A stretch of 64,000 bases of DNA from CF-118 sp035934385 (GTDB taxonomy: Bacteria > Chloroflexota > Dormibacteria > Dormibacterales > Dormibacteraceae): contig DASYXY010000075.1 of assembly GCA_035934385.1 (NCBI GenBank), forward strand, positions 8,664 to 72,663, written 5' to 3'. Below the pieces are notes generated by a model, which saw nothing but the letters and a program-made list of their open reading frames with translations, did no database searches and was not told where the DNA came from. This document shows positions 50,627-59,052 of the stretch, in pieces. Every line of letters begins with the position of its first letter. The first letter of the stretch is position 1. The translations under genes were made by a program, and so were the position numbers.

Positions 50627-53299
50627 CTACACCGGGATCCGGTGATTGCGGGTCGAGAGGAGACGCAGAGCGCGAGCGCGCTCCACGGCCGAAGAGCGAT
50701 CGTGTGCACCGAGCTTGGTGTAGATGTTGCGCATGTGCGTGTTGACGGTGTTGATCGACACGTAAAGCGCTTGCGCGATCTCGGGGCGCGTCAGGTTGGT
50801 CGGCAGGTAGCGCAAAACGCGAAGTTCGCTCGCGCTGAGCTCTCCTGGTGGTTGTTGACGCTCCCGGCCGATGGTTGGTGCCGGCTTGCCTTGTAGCAGA
50901 TCGACGGCCTCGGCCAGGAGCGCGCCGTGGGCTGTGCGGTGACGTGCGACGAGGTCGAGAAGCGCGCCGGCGTTGTTCATGGCAAACGGGAAGATGAGGC
51001 GGTCTTCCTCGGCGGCAGCGAGTGCGGCCTCGGCTTCAGTAGCGGCGGCGGGCCGATCGCCCTCTGCTAGATATGCGAGGCCGGCGAGGACATGGGCTTC
51101 GACGAGTGCGTACGCCGGGAAGCCGGCCGGCGGCGCGAAGCGCTGAACGTCTCCTAGTACGGCGCGCGCTGTTTCAGGATCTCCCTCCGCGAGACTGATT
51201 GCTGCGCGCCCGAGGTCGATGGCGTCGATGGGGTCGCCTTCGGTGGAGAACGCGTCGAGCGTGGCGCGCGCCTCGTCTGACATTCCGAGGCGAGCCTGGG
51301 TGGCCGCGAGCCATTCGGCGACCACGCGTCCAAGAATGTGGGCACCGGTGAGGAGCGACTGCGCCCCCACCGCCGCCGTCAGCGCGTTGACTGCGGATTG
51401 ATGCTCGCCCCGACCGGCATGCAGCATGCCCGTCGCCAGGTGCAGCAGCACGGCGGCAGCTGGATCGACATCTGGCTTGACGACCTCCCAGCCGTGGCGC
51501 AGCGAACGTTCCGCTTCGTCGAACTCGCCCGTCCACGTCTCTATAGACGCGAGTGCCCCGAACGCGGGCGCGAGCAGCGGGCGGTCGCTTAGCCCGTACC
51601 GCTCCGCGAGGGCGATCGCATAGGTGCCGCGCTCGTGCGCAGTCGCGAGCGAGGCCGACGGAAGCGCTTGATACGCGCGACACGCGACTTCCAGGTAGGG
51701 CCGGCCGATGGCCTGGGCGAGCGCCGCTCCTTCGGACAGGTGGCGGTCGGCGTCGTCGAAGCGCCCAGACCACGCCTCGACGATCCCGAGATTCATCAGC
51801 GCGACGGCTCGCAGCTCACTGCCCATCGCGATGTCTTCGCTTGTTTCGTTCGCGATCGAGGCCTCGAGCAGGTTCACCTGCTCCATGGCTTCCGTGAACC
51901 GGCCGCTGCGCCGTGCGAGCGCCAGCCGCAGGGACGCGATCGCCACCGCGAGGCGCTTGCGGCGAGTGGGCTCGGCGTTGTGGACATGGGATTCACCCAG
52001 CGCGAGTTGAGCGGCCGCTTCGTCCAGGCGGCCCTGCGCCAGCTGGACGGCGGCGTGAGCCAGGGCCAGCTCGGGATGGTCGGCCGACACACCTTTGGGA
52101 AAGGACCGCAGGAGTGTTGCGATCGCGGCCTCCTGCCCGTCGAGGGTCAGGCTGAAGAGGTGGTCCGCGAGCAGCCGCGCCGCTTGTTGCCAGTCCCCGG
52201 CCGCGAGCGTGTGGCGGATGCCCTCCAGTGCGTCCCCGTGGTCGATGAACCACGTGGCTGCCTTGCGGTGGATTTCCGGGACCTCCGCAGCCGACCTTCG
52301 CCGGAGCTCGAGGCGCAGGAAATCCGACAGCAGCTGGTGGTAGCGAAACCAGGTGCGCTTCGCGTCGAGTGAGATGACGAATGCGTTGGCGTCTTCCAGC
52401 TCCAGCAGCATTTGCTCCGAGCCGTGGCGGCCGGCGAGCAGGTCGGCGAGCTCACCATTGAGCCGGTCGACGATCGAGGTGCGCAGCAACATCGTTTGAA
52501 CGTCGCTGGGCTGGCGTCCGAGCATCTCGGCCATCAGGTACTCGCCAATCGCCCTGTCGGTGCCGGAGAACTCGGTGACGAAACGCTCGGGATCTCGATG
52601 GCCGCTGAGCGAGATCACGGCCAGGCGAAGGCCCGCCGCCCAACCTTCCGTGCGCTCGTACAGCGCGGCGGCCGCCTGGTCGGACAGGCTGATGACGGCA
52701 GCGGCGAGCAGTTCGCGCGCCTCTTCTTGCGTGAAACGCAGATCGCTTGCGCGGATCTCAGCGACTTCGCCCGCAAGCCTGAGCTGGTGCAGCCTGATGG
52801 GCGGATCTCTTCGCGACGACAGCACCACGTGCGCGTTGTTCGGCAGCGTGGCGAGCAAATGCTCGAGCTGCGCGAGGGCTTCTGCCGACCGCAGCTCGTG
52901 GAGGTCGTCGATGATCAGCACGGTAGATTCGGACTCGGCGTGCTCGGCGAGCTCGGACGCGACTCGATCGACGGGCTCGTGTGTATCGATCAAGTCCGCC
53001 GCGCCGCGGATCGCTGTCAGGACGGCTGTCCAGAAGCGCTGTGCGTCCTGCTGGTCGCGATCTACGGACAGGTACGCGACGCGGCGAAGTTTGCCCGCGC
53101 GCTCAGTCCACGCACGCAACAGCGAAGTCTTCCCGCTTCCTGGCGGCGCCGAGATGATCGTCACGCGTTTGGTCACAGCGCGATCGAGCTTTTGGAGAAG
53201 GTCTTCCCGGTCGAGCAGGCTGCGGGCAGCAACCGAAATTTCTGCTGACATCGGTTGCTCCAGGCGCCGTTTGCGCTCCGTCGTCCCCAAGCTGGTCAT
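50627..53299 (-). CDS. MalT-like ATP-dependent LuxR regulator (LAL family)
   Basis: An 890-residue transcription factor. The NTPase has Walker A SAPPGSGKTSLL (about residue 50) and Walker B VLIIDDLHEL. The conserved LAL blocks are VVLSSRRDPPIRLHQLRLAGEVAEIRASDLRFT and TEGWAAGLRLAVISL. A long TPR region senses the inducer. The C-terminal LuxR domain (LSASELRVLRYLPTNLTRPEIAQALYVSINTVNTHMRNIYTKL) binds DNA. ATG 53299 or 53251 may be used. The gene lies just upstream of the BNR/oxidoreductase genes on the same strand and may control them. Confidence 0.93.
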   Translation of the reverse strand: MTSLGTTERKRRLEQPMSAEISVAARSLLDREDLLQKLDRAVTKRVTIISAPPGSGKTSLLRAWTERAGKLRRVAYLSVDRDQQDAQRFWTAVLTAIRGAADLIDTHEPVDRVASELAEHAESESTVLIIDDLHELRSAEALAQLEHLLATLPNNAHVVLSSRRDPPIRLHQLRLAGEVAEIRASDLRFTQEEARELLAAAVISLSDQAAAALYERTEGWAAGLRLAVISLSGHRDPERFVTEFSGTDRAIGEYLMAEMLGRQPSDVQTMLLRTSIVDRLNGELADLLAGRHGSEQMLLELEDANAFVISLDAKRTWFRYHQLLSDFLRLELRRRSAAEVPEIHRKAATWFIDHGDALEGIRHTLAAGDWQQAARLLADHLFSLTLDGQEAAIATLLRSFPKGVSADHPELALAHAAVQLAQGRLDEAAAQLALGESHVHNAEPTRRKRLAVAIASLRLALARRSGRFTEAMEQVNLLEASIANETSEDIAMGSELRAVALMNLGIVEAWSGRFDDADRHLSEGAALAQAIGRPYLEVACRAYQALPSASLATAHERGTYAIALAERYGLSDRPLLAPAFGALASIETWTGEFDEAERSLRHGWEVVKPDVDPAAAVLLHLATGMLHAGRGEHQSAVNALTAAVGAQSLLTGAHILGRVVAEWLAATQARLGMSDEARATLDAFSTEGDPIDAIDLGRAAISLAEGDPETARAVLGDVQRFAPPAGFPAYALVEAHVLAGLAYLAEGDRPAAATEAEAALAAAEEDRLIFPFAMNNAGALLDLVARHRTAHGALLAEAVDLLQGKPAPTIGRERQQPPGELSASELRVLRYLPTNLTRPEIAQALYVSINTVNTHMRNIYTKLGAHDRSSAVERARALRLLSTRNHRIPV

Positions 53300-53439
53300 G
53301 CTGTCCCCAGTCGAGCCCTTCGATTCAGCTTAGTTGGGCGATCGTTTACTCGGCGCCAGCGCCGTTGCGCCCGAGCCGTCGCGCCCGAGGCGTCGCGCCC
53401 GAGCGCGTGAAGAATCCGAGAAATTCGATCCATTGGAGC

Positions 53440-53525
53440 TGGTGGGCCGGGAGGGAGTCGAACCCCCAAAGCTTTCGCGGCGGTTTTACAGACCGTTGGG
53501 CTCGCCACGTGCCCTTTGCCGACCC
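53440..53525 (-). tRNA. tRNA-Tyr(GTA)
   Basis: 86 nt including an encoded CCA. Acceptor GGGTCGG pairs with CCGGCCC (one G-U). The anticodon loop is CTGTAAA with GTA. A short variable-arm stem (GC-GAAA-GC) makes it class II, as bacterial tRNA-Tyr is. T-arm GGGGG-TTCGACT-CCCTC. Oddities: four nt (CAAA) rather than two between acceptor and D stem, and an A-C mismatch at 27-43. Confidence 0.88.
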
Positions 53526-53593
53526 AGCGCGAATGAACCTGGCGACTGGGTATCGTACCCGTTTCCCCTTTGGCCGCCGGCCCCGCCGACACC

Positions 53594-53605
53594 GATAATG
53601 GCCGC
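53594..53605 (+). promoter_or_regulatory. Leaderless -10 box of the MFS gene
   Basis: GATAAT (53594-53599), 6 nt, GTG at 53606. No Shine-Dalgarno. This favours 53606 over the upstream TTG at 53570. Confidence 0.45.
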
Positions 53606-54913
53606 GTGACGCGCGGCTACGCCCGGTATGTGCTGGTCGTAATGGTCGCCATCAACTTCCTCAACTACATGGACCGCTGGGTCGCCGCGGCGGCCTCGCC
53701 GATCATCCAGAAAGAGTTCGATCTCAGCGACACCTTGATCGGGTTGCTCGGCTCGGCGTTCCTCCTCGTCTACGCGGCCTCGGCGTTGCCGTTCGGCTAC
53801 TGGGCGGACCGCGGCGTGCGCAAAGTCGTCATCGGAGTCGGAGTGACCATCTGGAGCATTGCGACGCTCTTCACCGGGTTCGCGCAGAACTTCGCCCACC
53901 TCTTCACCAGCCGGGCGGTCCTCGGCATCGGCGAGGCCGGCTACTACCCGGCCGGCACCTCGCTGCTGGCGGACTGGTTTCCGAAGGAAGAACGCGGCCG
54001 TGTGATGTCGATCTGGGGGGCCGGCAGCACGATCGGCATCGCGGTCGGTTTCGCGGGGGGTGGCTACGTCGCCGACCATTTCGGCTGGCGCACCGCCTTC
54101 TTCTTCGCGGCGGCGCCCGGCCTCCTCTGCGCCTTCCTCGCTTTCCAGATGCGCGAACCGCTGCGCGGCAGCGCCGAGAAAGTGGGCCAGGCGGTGGCCA
54201 AGACATACGACGCCAGCGTCGGCAACTTCGTCCGGCTGATGCAGATTCCGACCCTGCGCGCCACGATCCTTTCGCAGACGCTGCTGTATTTCGTGCTCGC
54301 ATCCAACGCGTTCTGGCTGCCGATCCTGCTCCACCGGCGCTTCGACCTCACCGCCAGCCAGGGCGGGCTGTTGGCCGGCGTCGTGATCGTGCTCGCCGGA
54401 CTGGTGGGCACACTCGGCGGCGGCTGGATCGCAGACCACTACGGCAAGGACTCGCCGAAGGCCTACCTTCAGGTGGGGATCGTCGGTTTCCTCGTCGGCG
54501 CCGTGTTCATCGTCATCGCGCTCTACGCGCCGATGAACGCGGGCCCAATCCCGCTTTTCGTGCCGGCTTTCTTTGTCGCGGTCGTGTGCATGTACCTGTA
54601 CGCCGGTCCGTTCACTGCGATCGCGCAGGCCGTGGTGTCACCGGCACTGCGGGCTAGCAGCGTCACGCTGCTGCTCTTCATCTCGCACGTGTTCGGCGAT
54701 TCGCACTCGACCTTTGACATCGGGTTCCTCTCCGACCACATCGGCAGCCTGCAGACCGCGCTGGTGATCACGTCGCCGACGCTGCTGGTCATAGCGGCCG
54801 GCATCGCGGCCACCGGCCTACGCACGGCGAAGCCTGACGTCGATTCGATGGAAGAGGGCTGGGCGAAACGGTCAGGCAGCCCTGAAGCGGCGACCGTCCC
54901 AGCGCCAGGCTAG
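53606..54913 (+). CDS. MFS transporter (spinster/ACS-like)
   Basis: A 435-residue, 12-helix transporter: VVMVAINFLNYMDRWVAAAASPIIQKEF in helix 1, GYWADRGVRKVVI (motif A), GIGEAGYYPAGTSLLADWFPKEERGRVMSIWGAGSTIG, typical of spinster-like and anion:cation symporter groups. The second half begins around FVRLMQIPTLRATIL. Ends overlapping the convergent PLP enzyme gene by 4 nt. Substrate unknown; possibly an organic anion or lipid. Confidence 0.9.
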   Translation: MTRGYARYVLVVMVAINFLNYMDRWVAAAASPIIQKEFDLSDTLIGLLGSAFLLVYAASALPFGYWADRGVRKVVIGVGVTIWSIATLFTGFAQNFAHLFTSRAVLGIGEAGYYPAGTSLLADWFPKEERGRVMSIWGAGSTIGIAVGFAGGGYVADHFGWRTAFFFAAAPGLLCAFLAFQMREPLRGSAEKVGQAVAKTYDASVGNFVRLMQIPTLRATILSQTLLYFVLASNAFWLPILLHRRFDLTASQGGLLAGVVIVLAGLVGTLGGGWIADHYGKDSPKAYLQVGIVGFLVGAVFIVIALYAPMNAGPIPLFVPAFFVAVVCMYLYAGPFTAIAQAVVSPALRASSVTLLLFISHVFGDSHSTFDIGFLSDHIGSLQTALVITSPTLLVIAAGIAATGLRTAKPDVDSMEEGWAKRSGSPEAATVPAPG

Positions 54914-55854
54914 CCGCCGTCGAGGAGCCGCGACATCACGGCTCGGTCGGCGTTGCCACCCGACAGGATCAGCCCGATCACTTTGGGCGCAGCCGGGAGC
55001 TTTCCGGAAAGGAAGGCAGCCAGAGGGAGAGCTGCCGTCGGCTCGATTGCGAGGTGCAGGCGCAGCCACGCCACCCGAACCGCCTCGGCGATCTCGTCCT
55101 CCGTCACCGTGAGGATGTCGTCCACCAGGCCGCGGGTGACGATCACCTCGAAGGTCTTCTCGCCCATGGAGACGGCGCGCGCGCCGTCAGCGAGCGTGAT
55201 CGGTGAATCGTCCAGGCGGACGATGTGCCCCGAGTGCAGTGACCGGGCGGCATCATCGGCGCGGGCCGGCTCGACGCCGATCACTGTGATCGCTGGATTC
55301 ACCGACTTGGCCCAGAGAGCCGTGCCGCTGAGGATACCGCCGCCGCCGCACGGAGCCACGATCATCTCGATCGCCGGGTCGTCCTCGAGCATCTCCATCG
55401 CGACCGTGCCCTGGCCGTGGATGACGTCCCAGTCGTCGAACGGGTGGATCTTGACGAGCCCTGACCGTTCCATCTCCTCGCGCAATCGCTGCTCGCGATT
55501 GGCGAACGTGACGCCGTCCTGGATCACCTGGGCACCGTAGTCGCGGGTGCGCTGCACTTTCTCCGGGTTCGCATCCGCCGGAATGATGATCACGGCCGGC
55601 AGGCCCGCCGCGCGCGCCGCCAAAGCGAGTGCTTGCCCATGGTTGCCTGAGCTCACCGCGATCACGCCTTTCATCGCTCGATCCGCGCTTTGCTTGGAGA
55701 TGACCGCGTTGAAAGCGCCTCGTGCCTTGAAGCTGCCCGTGACCTGAAAGCACTCGGCTTTCAGTCGCAGTCGATCATCGAAATCGGTGCCCAGAAGCGG
55801 GGTGCGGCGAACGTAAGGTCTGATCCGCTGGGACGCCTCAATGATCTCTCTCAT
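54910..55854 (-). CDS. Threonine dehydratase / serine racemase-type PLP enzyme
   Basis: A 314-residue fold-type II PLP enzyme. The Schiff-base Lys is in TGSFKARGAFNA, then SSGNHGQALALAARAAGLPA, the phosphate-binding GGGGILSG, and C-terminal ILSGGN. The small size, lack of an ACT domain, TVTEDEIAEAVRVAW and IEPTAALPLAAFLS match the serine racemase/catabolic dehydratase branch, including the DGARA-type metal region. It follows the D-aspartate-ligase-like gene by 36 nt on the same strand. A racemase role supplying D-amino acid for the wall is therefore possible; threonine/serine deamination is the default call. Confidence 0.85.
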   Translation of the reverse strand: MREIIEASQRIRPYVRRTPLLGTDFDDRLRLKAECFQVTGSFKARGAFNAVISKQSADRAMKGVIAVSSGNHGQALALAARAAGLPAVIIIPADANPEKVQRTRDYGAQVIQDGVTFANREQRLREEMERSGLVKIHPFDDWDVIHGQGTVAMEMLEDDPAIEMIVAPCGGGGILSGTALWAKSVNPAITVIGVEPARADDAARSLHSGHIVRLDDSPITLADGARAVSMGEKTFEVIVTRGLVDDILTVTEDEIAEAVRVAWLRLHLAIEPTAALPLAAFLSGKLPAAPKVIGLILSGGNADRAVMSRLLDGG

Positions 55855-55890
55855 CGACCGACGCTCCTAACGGACGCCTGCCGGTTGAAG

Positions 55891-57114
55891 TTACGCATCG
55901 TCTGGGTGGTAGTACTTCCTGTATTTGCTCGAGTGGCTCAGGTGCGACCTGAGGATCGACACGGCGCGACGCGGATGGTAGTCGCCCCGGTAGAACAACG
56001 GGTTGACGACCTTTCCCTGCCGCTCGAGCGCCCGCATCCTCGAGCGCAGTGACTTGTCGGTCACGTACTTGTACGCGACGTTCTTGGGGATCACTAGCCA
56101 GAGCACCTCGTTGGTGGCAACCGTGAAGTCGAGCGACTGCGCGCGCATTCGATCCTCGACCAGGTAGCGCGCGAGGTTGTATCCGGATCCGGTGACGTAG
56201 AAATTGCTGCGACCCTGGCGCGCATTCAACTCGAACACCTTGTCAGTTCCATCGCGCGGATCGTGCTTGATGTCGAAGTTGGAGTAGCCGACGTAGCCGA
56301 TCCGCTCGAGGAACGAGGTCAGAACCTTGACGACCGGGGATTGCGCACCGCTGAGGATTGCCGCGTGGTTGCCGATTCCCTTCGGCGTGTGTTCTTCCAG
56401 CAGCACCTGACCCAGCGCCGCCAGCGTCACCTTCCCGTGCTGGTCGGAATAGCAAGTGAGGACCCGCATGTACGAGTCGTCCCCGGGGATGAACTCCTGG
56501 AGGATCAACGAACCTTCATAGCCGCTTTGGTAAACCCGGTCGATCAGCCGGTCGAGCTCCTCACGGGAGCCGGCCCGATGGACCTTCTTCTGGTCCGGGA
56601 ACGGGTGCTCCCACCAGCTGATCCCATTCGAGGGCTTGACGATGACCGGACAATTGAACCCCGGCGAATAGTTCTTTTCCATCCGCCGCTCGTAGATGAA
56701 GGTCGCAGGGTAGGGGATGCCGTTCTCCCGGCAGGCCGCGTAGAACCTGTCCTTGCGGATGAGGTCGAGCAGCTGGGGGTGAGAGACGACCGGCGCGATG
56801 ACGTTTTCCCGATAGTCGTTCTTGTGCTTGCTGATGAGCTCCACGTAGGAGTCACCGCATCCCAACAGGATCAGCTTCTTGGACCTGTACGCGGTGGCTA
56901 GTGCGCTCACCACTTCCATGAAAGTCGGGTCCGATTCGATGGACTCGCGGGCAATGAAGTCGACGATCCTGCTGGCGTAACTCGGACCGCCTGCGTATTT
57001 CCCCACGACGGTGGACTTGACGCGGTAGGCCTCGTGGAACGCCCGCGCCATGCTGTAGGTGTTGATGTCGCTCCCGAATATCACGGGGACGAAATCGGCG
57101 TCTACGAAATTCAC
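55891..57114 (-). CDS. Aslfm-like D-aspartate ligase (ATP-grasp), peptidoglycan cross-bridge
   Basis: A 407-residue ATP-grasp ligase. The N-terminus FVPVIFGSDINTYSMARAFHEAYRVKSTVVGKYAGGP closely resembles enterococcal Aslfm, which adds D-Asp to the side-chain amine of the stem-peptide diamino acid. The grasp region has CPVIVKPSNG, LILQEFIPGDD and FDIKHDPRDGTDKVFELNARQGRSNFYVTGSGYN with metal ligands. The GTG start is 1 nt after the asnB stop. With asnB and a wall hydrolase adjacent, formation of a D-Asp/D-Asn bridge is likely. Confidence 0.83.
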   Translation of the reverse strand: MNFVDADFVPVIFGSDINTYSMARAFHEAYRVKSTVVGKYAGGPSYASRIVDFIARESIESDPTFMEVVSALATAYRSKKLILLGCGDSYVELISKHKNDYRENVIAPVVSHPQLLDLIRKDRFYAACRENGIPYPATFIYERRMEKNYSPGFNCPVIVKPSNGISWWEHPFPDQKKVHRAGSREELDRLIDRVYQSGYEGSLILQEFIPGDDSYMRVLTCYSDQHGKVTLAALGQVLLEEHTPKGIGNHAAILSGAQSPVVKVLTSFLERIGYVGYSNFDIKHDPRDGTDKVFELNARQGRSNFYVTGSGYNLARYLVEDRMRAQSLDFTVATNEVLWLVIPKNVAYKYVTDKSLRSRMRALERQGKVVNPLFYRGDYHPRRAVSILRSHLSHSSKYRKYYHPDDA

Positions 57115-57115
57115 G

Positions 57116-58957
57116 TCACCGCTTGGCGAAGAACTGCTCGTGCCAGACCAGGAAGGTGAAAAGGTTCCAGATCTTGTTGGCGTTGCTGCGGGTGCCGCCG
57201 CGGTGCTCGGTCAGCAAGCGCATGAGCTCGGTCTTCTCGAAGAAAGTTGAGGCGGCGGAGCTGTCGAAGTAGCTCGCGACCATGTCCGCACAGGCGTCAA
57301 TGCGCAGCCATTCGACTAGCGGGACCGGGAACGCAAGCTTGGTCCGGCTGGCGGTCGCCTGCGGGATCCTGTGCGCGGCGGCTTGGCGGAACGCAATCTT
57401 CGTGGTGCTGCCGTTCACCTTGTAGGTGGGGGGAATGGTCCGGGCGAGCCTGAAGATCTCGAGATCAAGGAGCGGTACGCGCAGCTCGAGCGAGTGAGCC
57501 ATGCTCATCTTGTCGGCCTTGAGCAGGATCTCCTGGACCATCCAGAGGTTGATGTCCAGGAACTGCATCTTGGTGACGTCGTCGTATTCGCGCGCTGCTT
57601 CGTATAGCGCAGAGGTGTAGGCGGCTGGCGATCCCGCCGGCTGCCTGGTGCCGAGCACGCGCCATTGTTCGTCAGGTCTCCACACGTTGCTGATCCCGAT
57701 GTAGCGGTCTTCGACCGGCTTGCTCCCGCGGATCGCGAATCCCTTGCCCTTGACGTTCGGCATGTAAGCGGCCGATTGCGCGACGAGCTGGCGCAGCCAT
57801 AGCGGCAGTCGCTGGTAGGAGGCCAGGGAGTGCGGCTCCTTGTAGATGTTGTAGCCGGCGAACATCTCGTCGGCGCCCTCACCTGAAAGCACCACCTTGA
57901 CGTCCTCGGAGGCCAGCTTCGACAGGAAGAACAGCGCATTGGCGCTTGGATTCGCGAGGGGCTCGTCGAGGTGGTACTGAACGTCGCCGACCGCCGCGAA
58001 GTACTCGGCCGCGGTGATGATCTTCACGCGGTTTTCGACCCCGATGGCCTCCGCCAGCAGCTTGGCGTTCTCGGCCTCGTTGATGCGCGGGTTTTCGAAA
58101 CCAATTGTGTAGGTACGCACCGGCCGGCGTGCTCGCACCTCGGCGGCCACGTAGCTCGAGTCGACGCCGCTGGAGAGGAAGCACCCGACCTCGACATCGG
58201 CGATCTCGTGGGCGATGACCGACTCAGTGACCGCCTCCCCGATCCTGTCCACGAAATACTGCATCGGCTTCCCCTCGTCGAAGGCGAAGCTCGGGGTGAA
58301 GTAGCGGCGTATCACGAGCTCCCCTGACCTGTAACGCAGCAGGTGTCCAGGCGGGAGCTTGCGCACATGCTTGAAGAAGGTGTCGGCGGCGCCAGGCACG
58401 CAGTTCCACGTCAGGTAGTCGGGCAGGAACTCGGCGTTCAGCTCTTTCTTGAACTGCGGGTGCGACAGGAAGGATTTGATCTCTGAGCCGAAGAGAAACG
58501 GACCCGCGCCAGGCTCGGTGTGGTAGAAGGGCTTGATGCCGAAGGAGTCGCGAGCGCCGAACAGCTCCCTGTTCACGGAGTCCCAGATCACGAAGGCGAA
58601 CATTCCCCTCAGCTTCGGCATGAGGTCATCGCCGAACTCTTCGAAACCGTGGACCACCACCTCCGTGTCTGATCTGGTGGTGAACTTGTGCCCCCTGGCG
58701 ATCAGCTCCGCGCGCAGCGACTGGTAGTTGTAGATCTCACCGTTGTAGACGATGACCTTCGTCCGGTCCTCGTTGTAGATGGGCTGCGTCCCGCCGGGGA
58801 GGTCGATGATGCTGAGGCGACGAACGCCGAGCGCGATGTTTTCGTCCACATAGAAGTTTTCGGAATCGGGGCCGCGGTGAGCGATGGCTCGGGTCATCTC
58901 GCAAAGCACTTGCTCCCGCTCAGGGCAGGCGCCCGCGAAACCAACGATTCCACACAT
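57116..58957 (-). CDS. asnB: Glutamine-dependent asparagine synthetase family
   Basis: A 613-residue class II glutamine amidotransferase-synthetase. MCGIVGFAG gives the Cys2 nucleophile, IAHRGPDSE and VYNGEIYNYQSLRAEL the glutaminase part (residues 1-190), and CFLSSGVDSSYVAAEV the PPi loop, with VLSGEGADEMFAGY. In enterococci and lactococci an AsnB/AsnH relative amidates D-Asp of the cross-bridge rather than free aspartate; the coupled ligase gene suggests that here. The promoter may be TAGGCT near 58972 with TTGCTC 18 nt upstream; no Shine-Dalgarno. Confidence 0.93.
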   Translation of the reverse strand: MCGIVGFAGACPEREQVLCEMTRAIAHRGPDSENFYVDENIALGVRRLSIIDLPGGTQPIYNEDRTKVIVYNGEIYNYQSLRAELIARGHKFTTRSDTEVVVHGFEEFGDDLMPKLRGMFAFVIWDSVNRELFGARDSFGIKPFYHTEPGAGPFLFGSEIKSFLSHPQFKKELNAEFLPDYLTWNCVPGAADTFFKHVRKLPPGHLLRYRSGELVIRRYFTPSFAFDEGKPMQYFVDRIGEAVTESVIAHEIADVEVGCFLSSGVDSSYVAAEVRARRPVRTYTIGFENPRINEAENAKLLAEAIGVENRVKIITAAEYFAAVGDVQYHLDEPLANPSANALFFLSKLASEDVKVVLSGEGADEMFAGYNIYKEPHSLASYQRLPLWLRQLVAQSAAYMPNVKGKGFAIRGSKPVEDRYIGISNVWRPDEQWRVLGTRQPAGSPAAYTSALYEAAREYDDVTKMQFLDINLWMVQEILLKADKMSMAHSLELRVPLLDLEIFRLARTIPPTYKVNGSTTKIAFRQAAAHRIPQATASRTKLAFPVPLVEWLRIDACADMVASYFDSSAASTFFEKTELMRLLTEHRGGTRSNANKIWNLFTFLVWHEQFFAKR

Positions 58958-59052
58958 GTCTTGGTGTTGAGCCTAGTCGACCGCCACACCGGCGAGCAAC
59001 CTCGGGCGCGCGCCCGTCGCCCATCAAGGGGCGGCCGGGAGTGAGCTACGCC

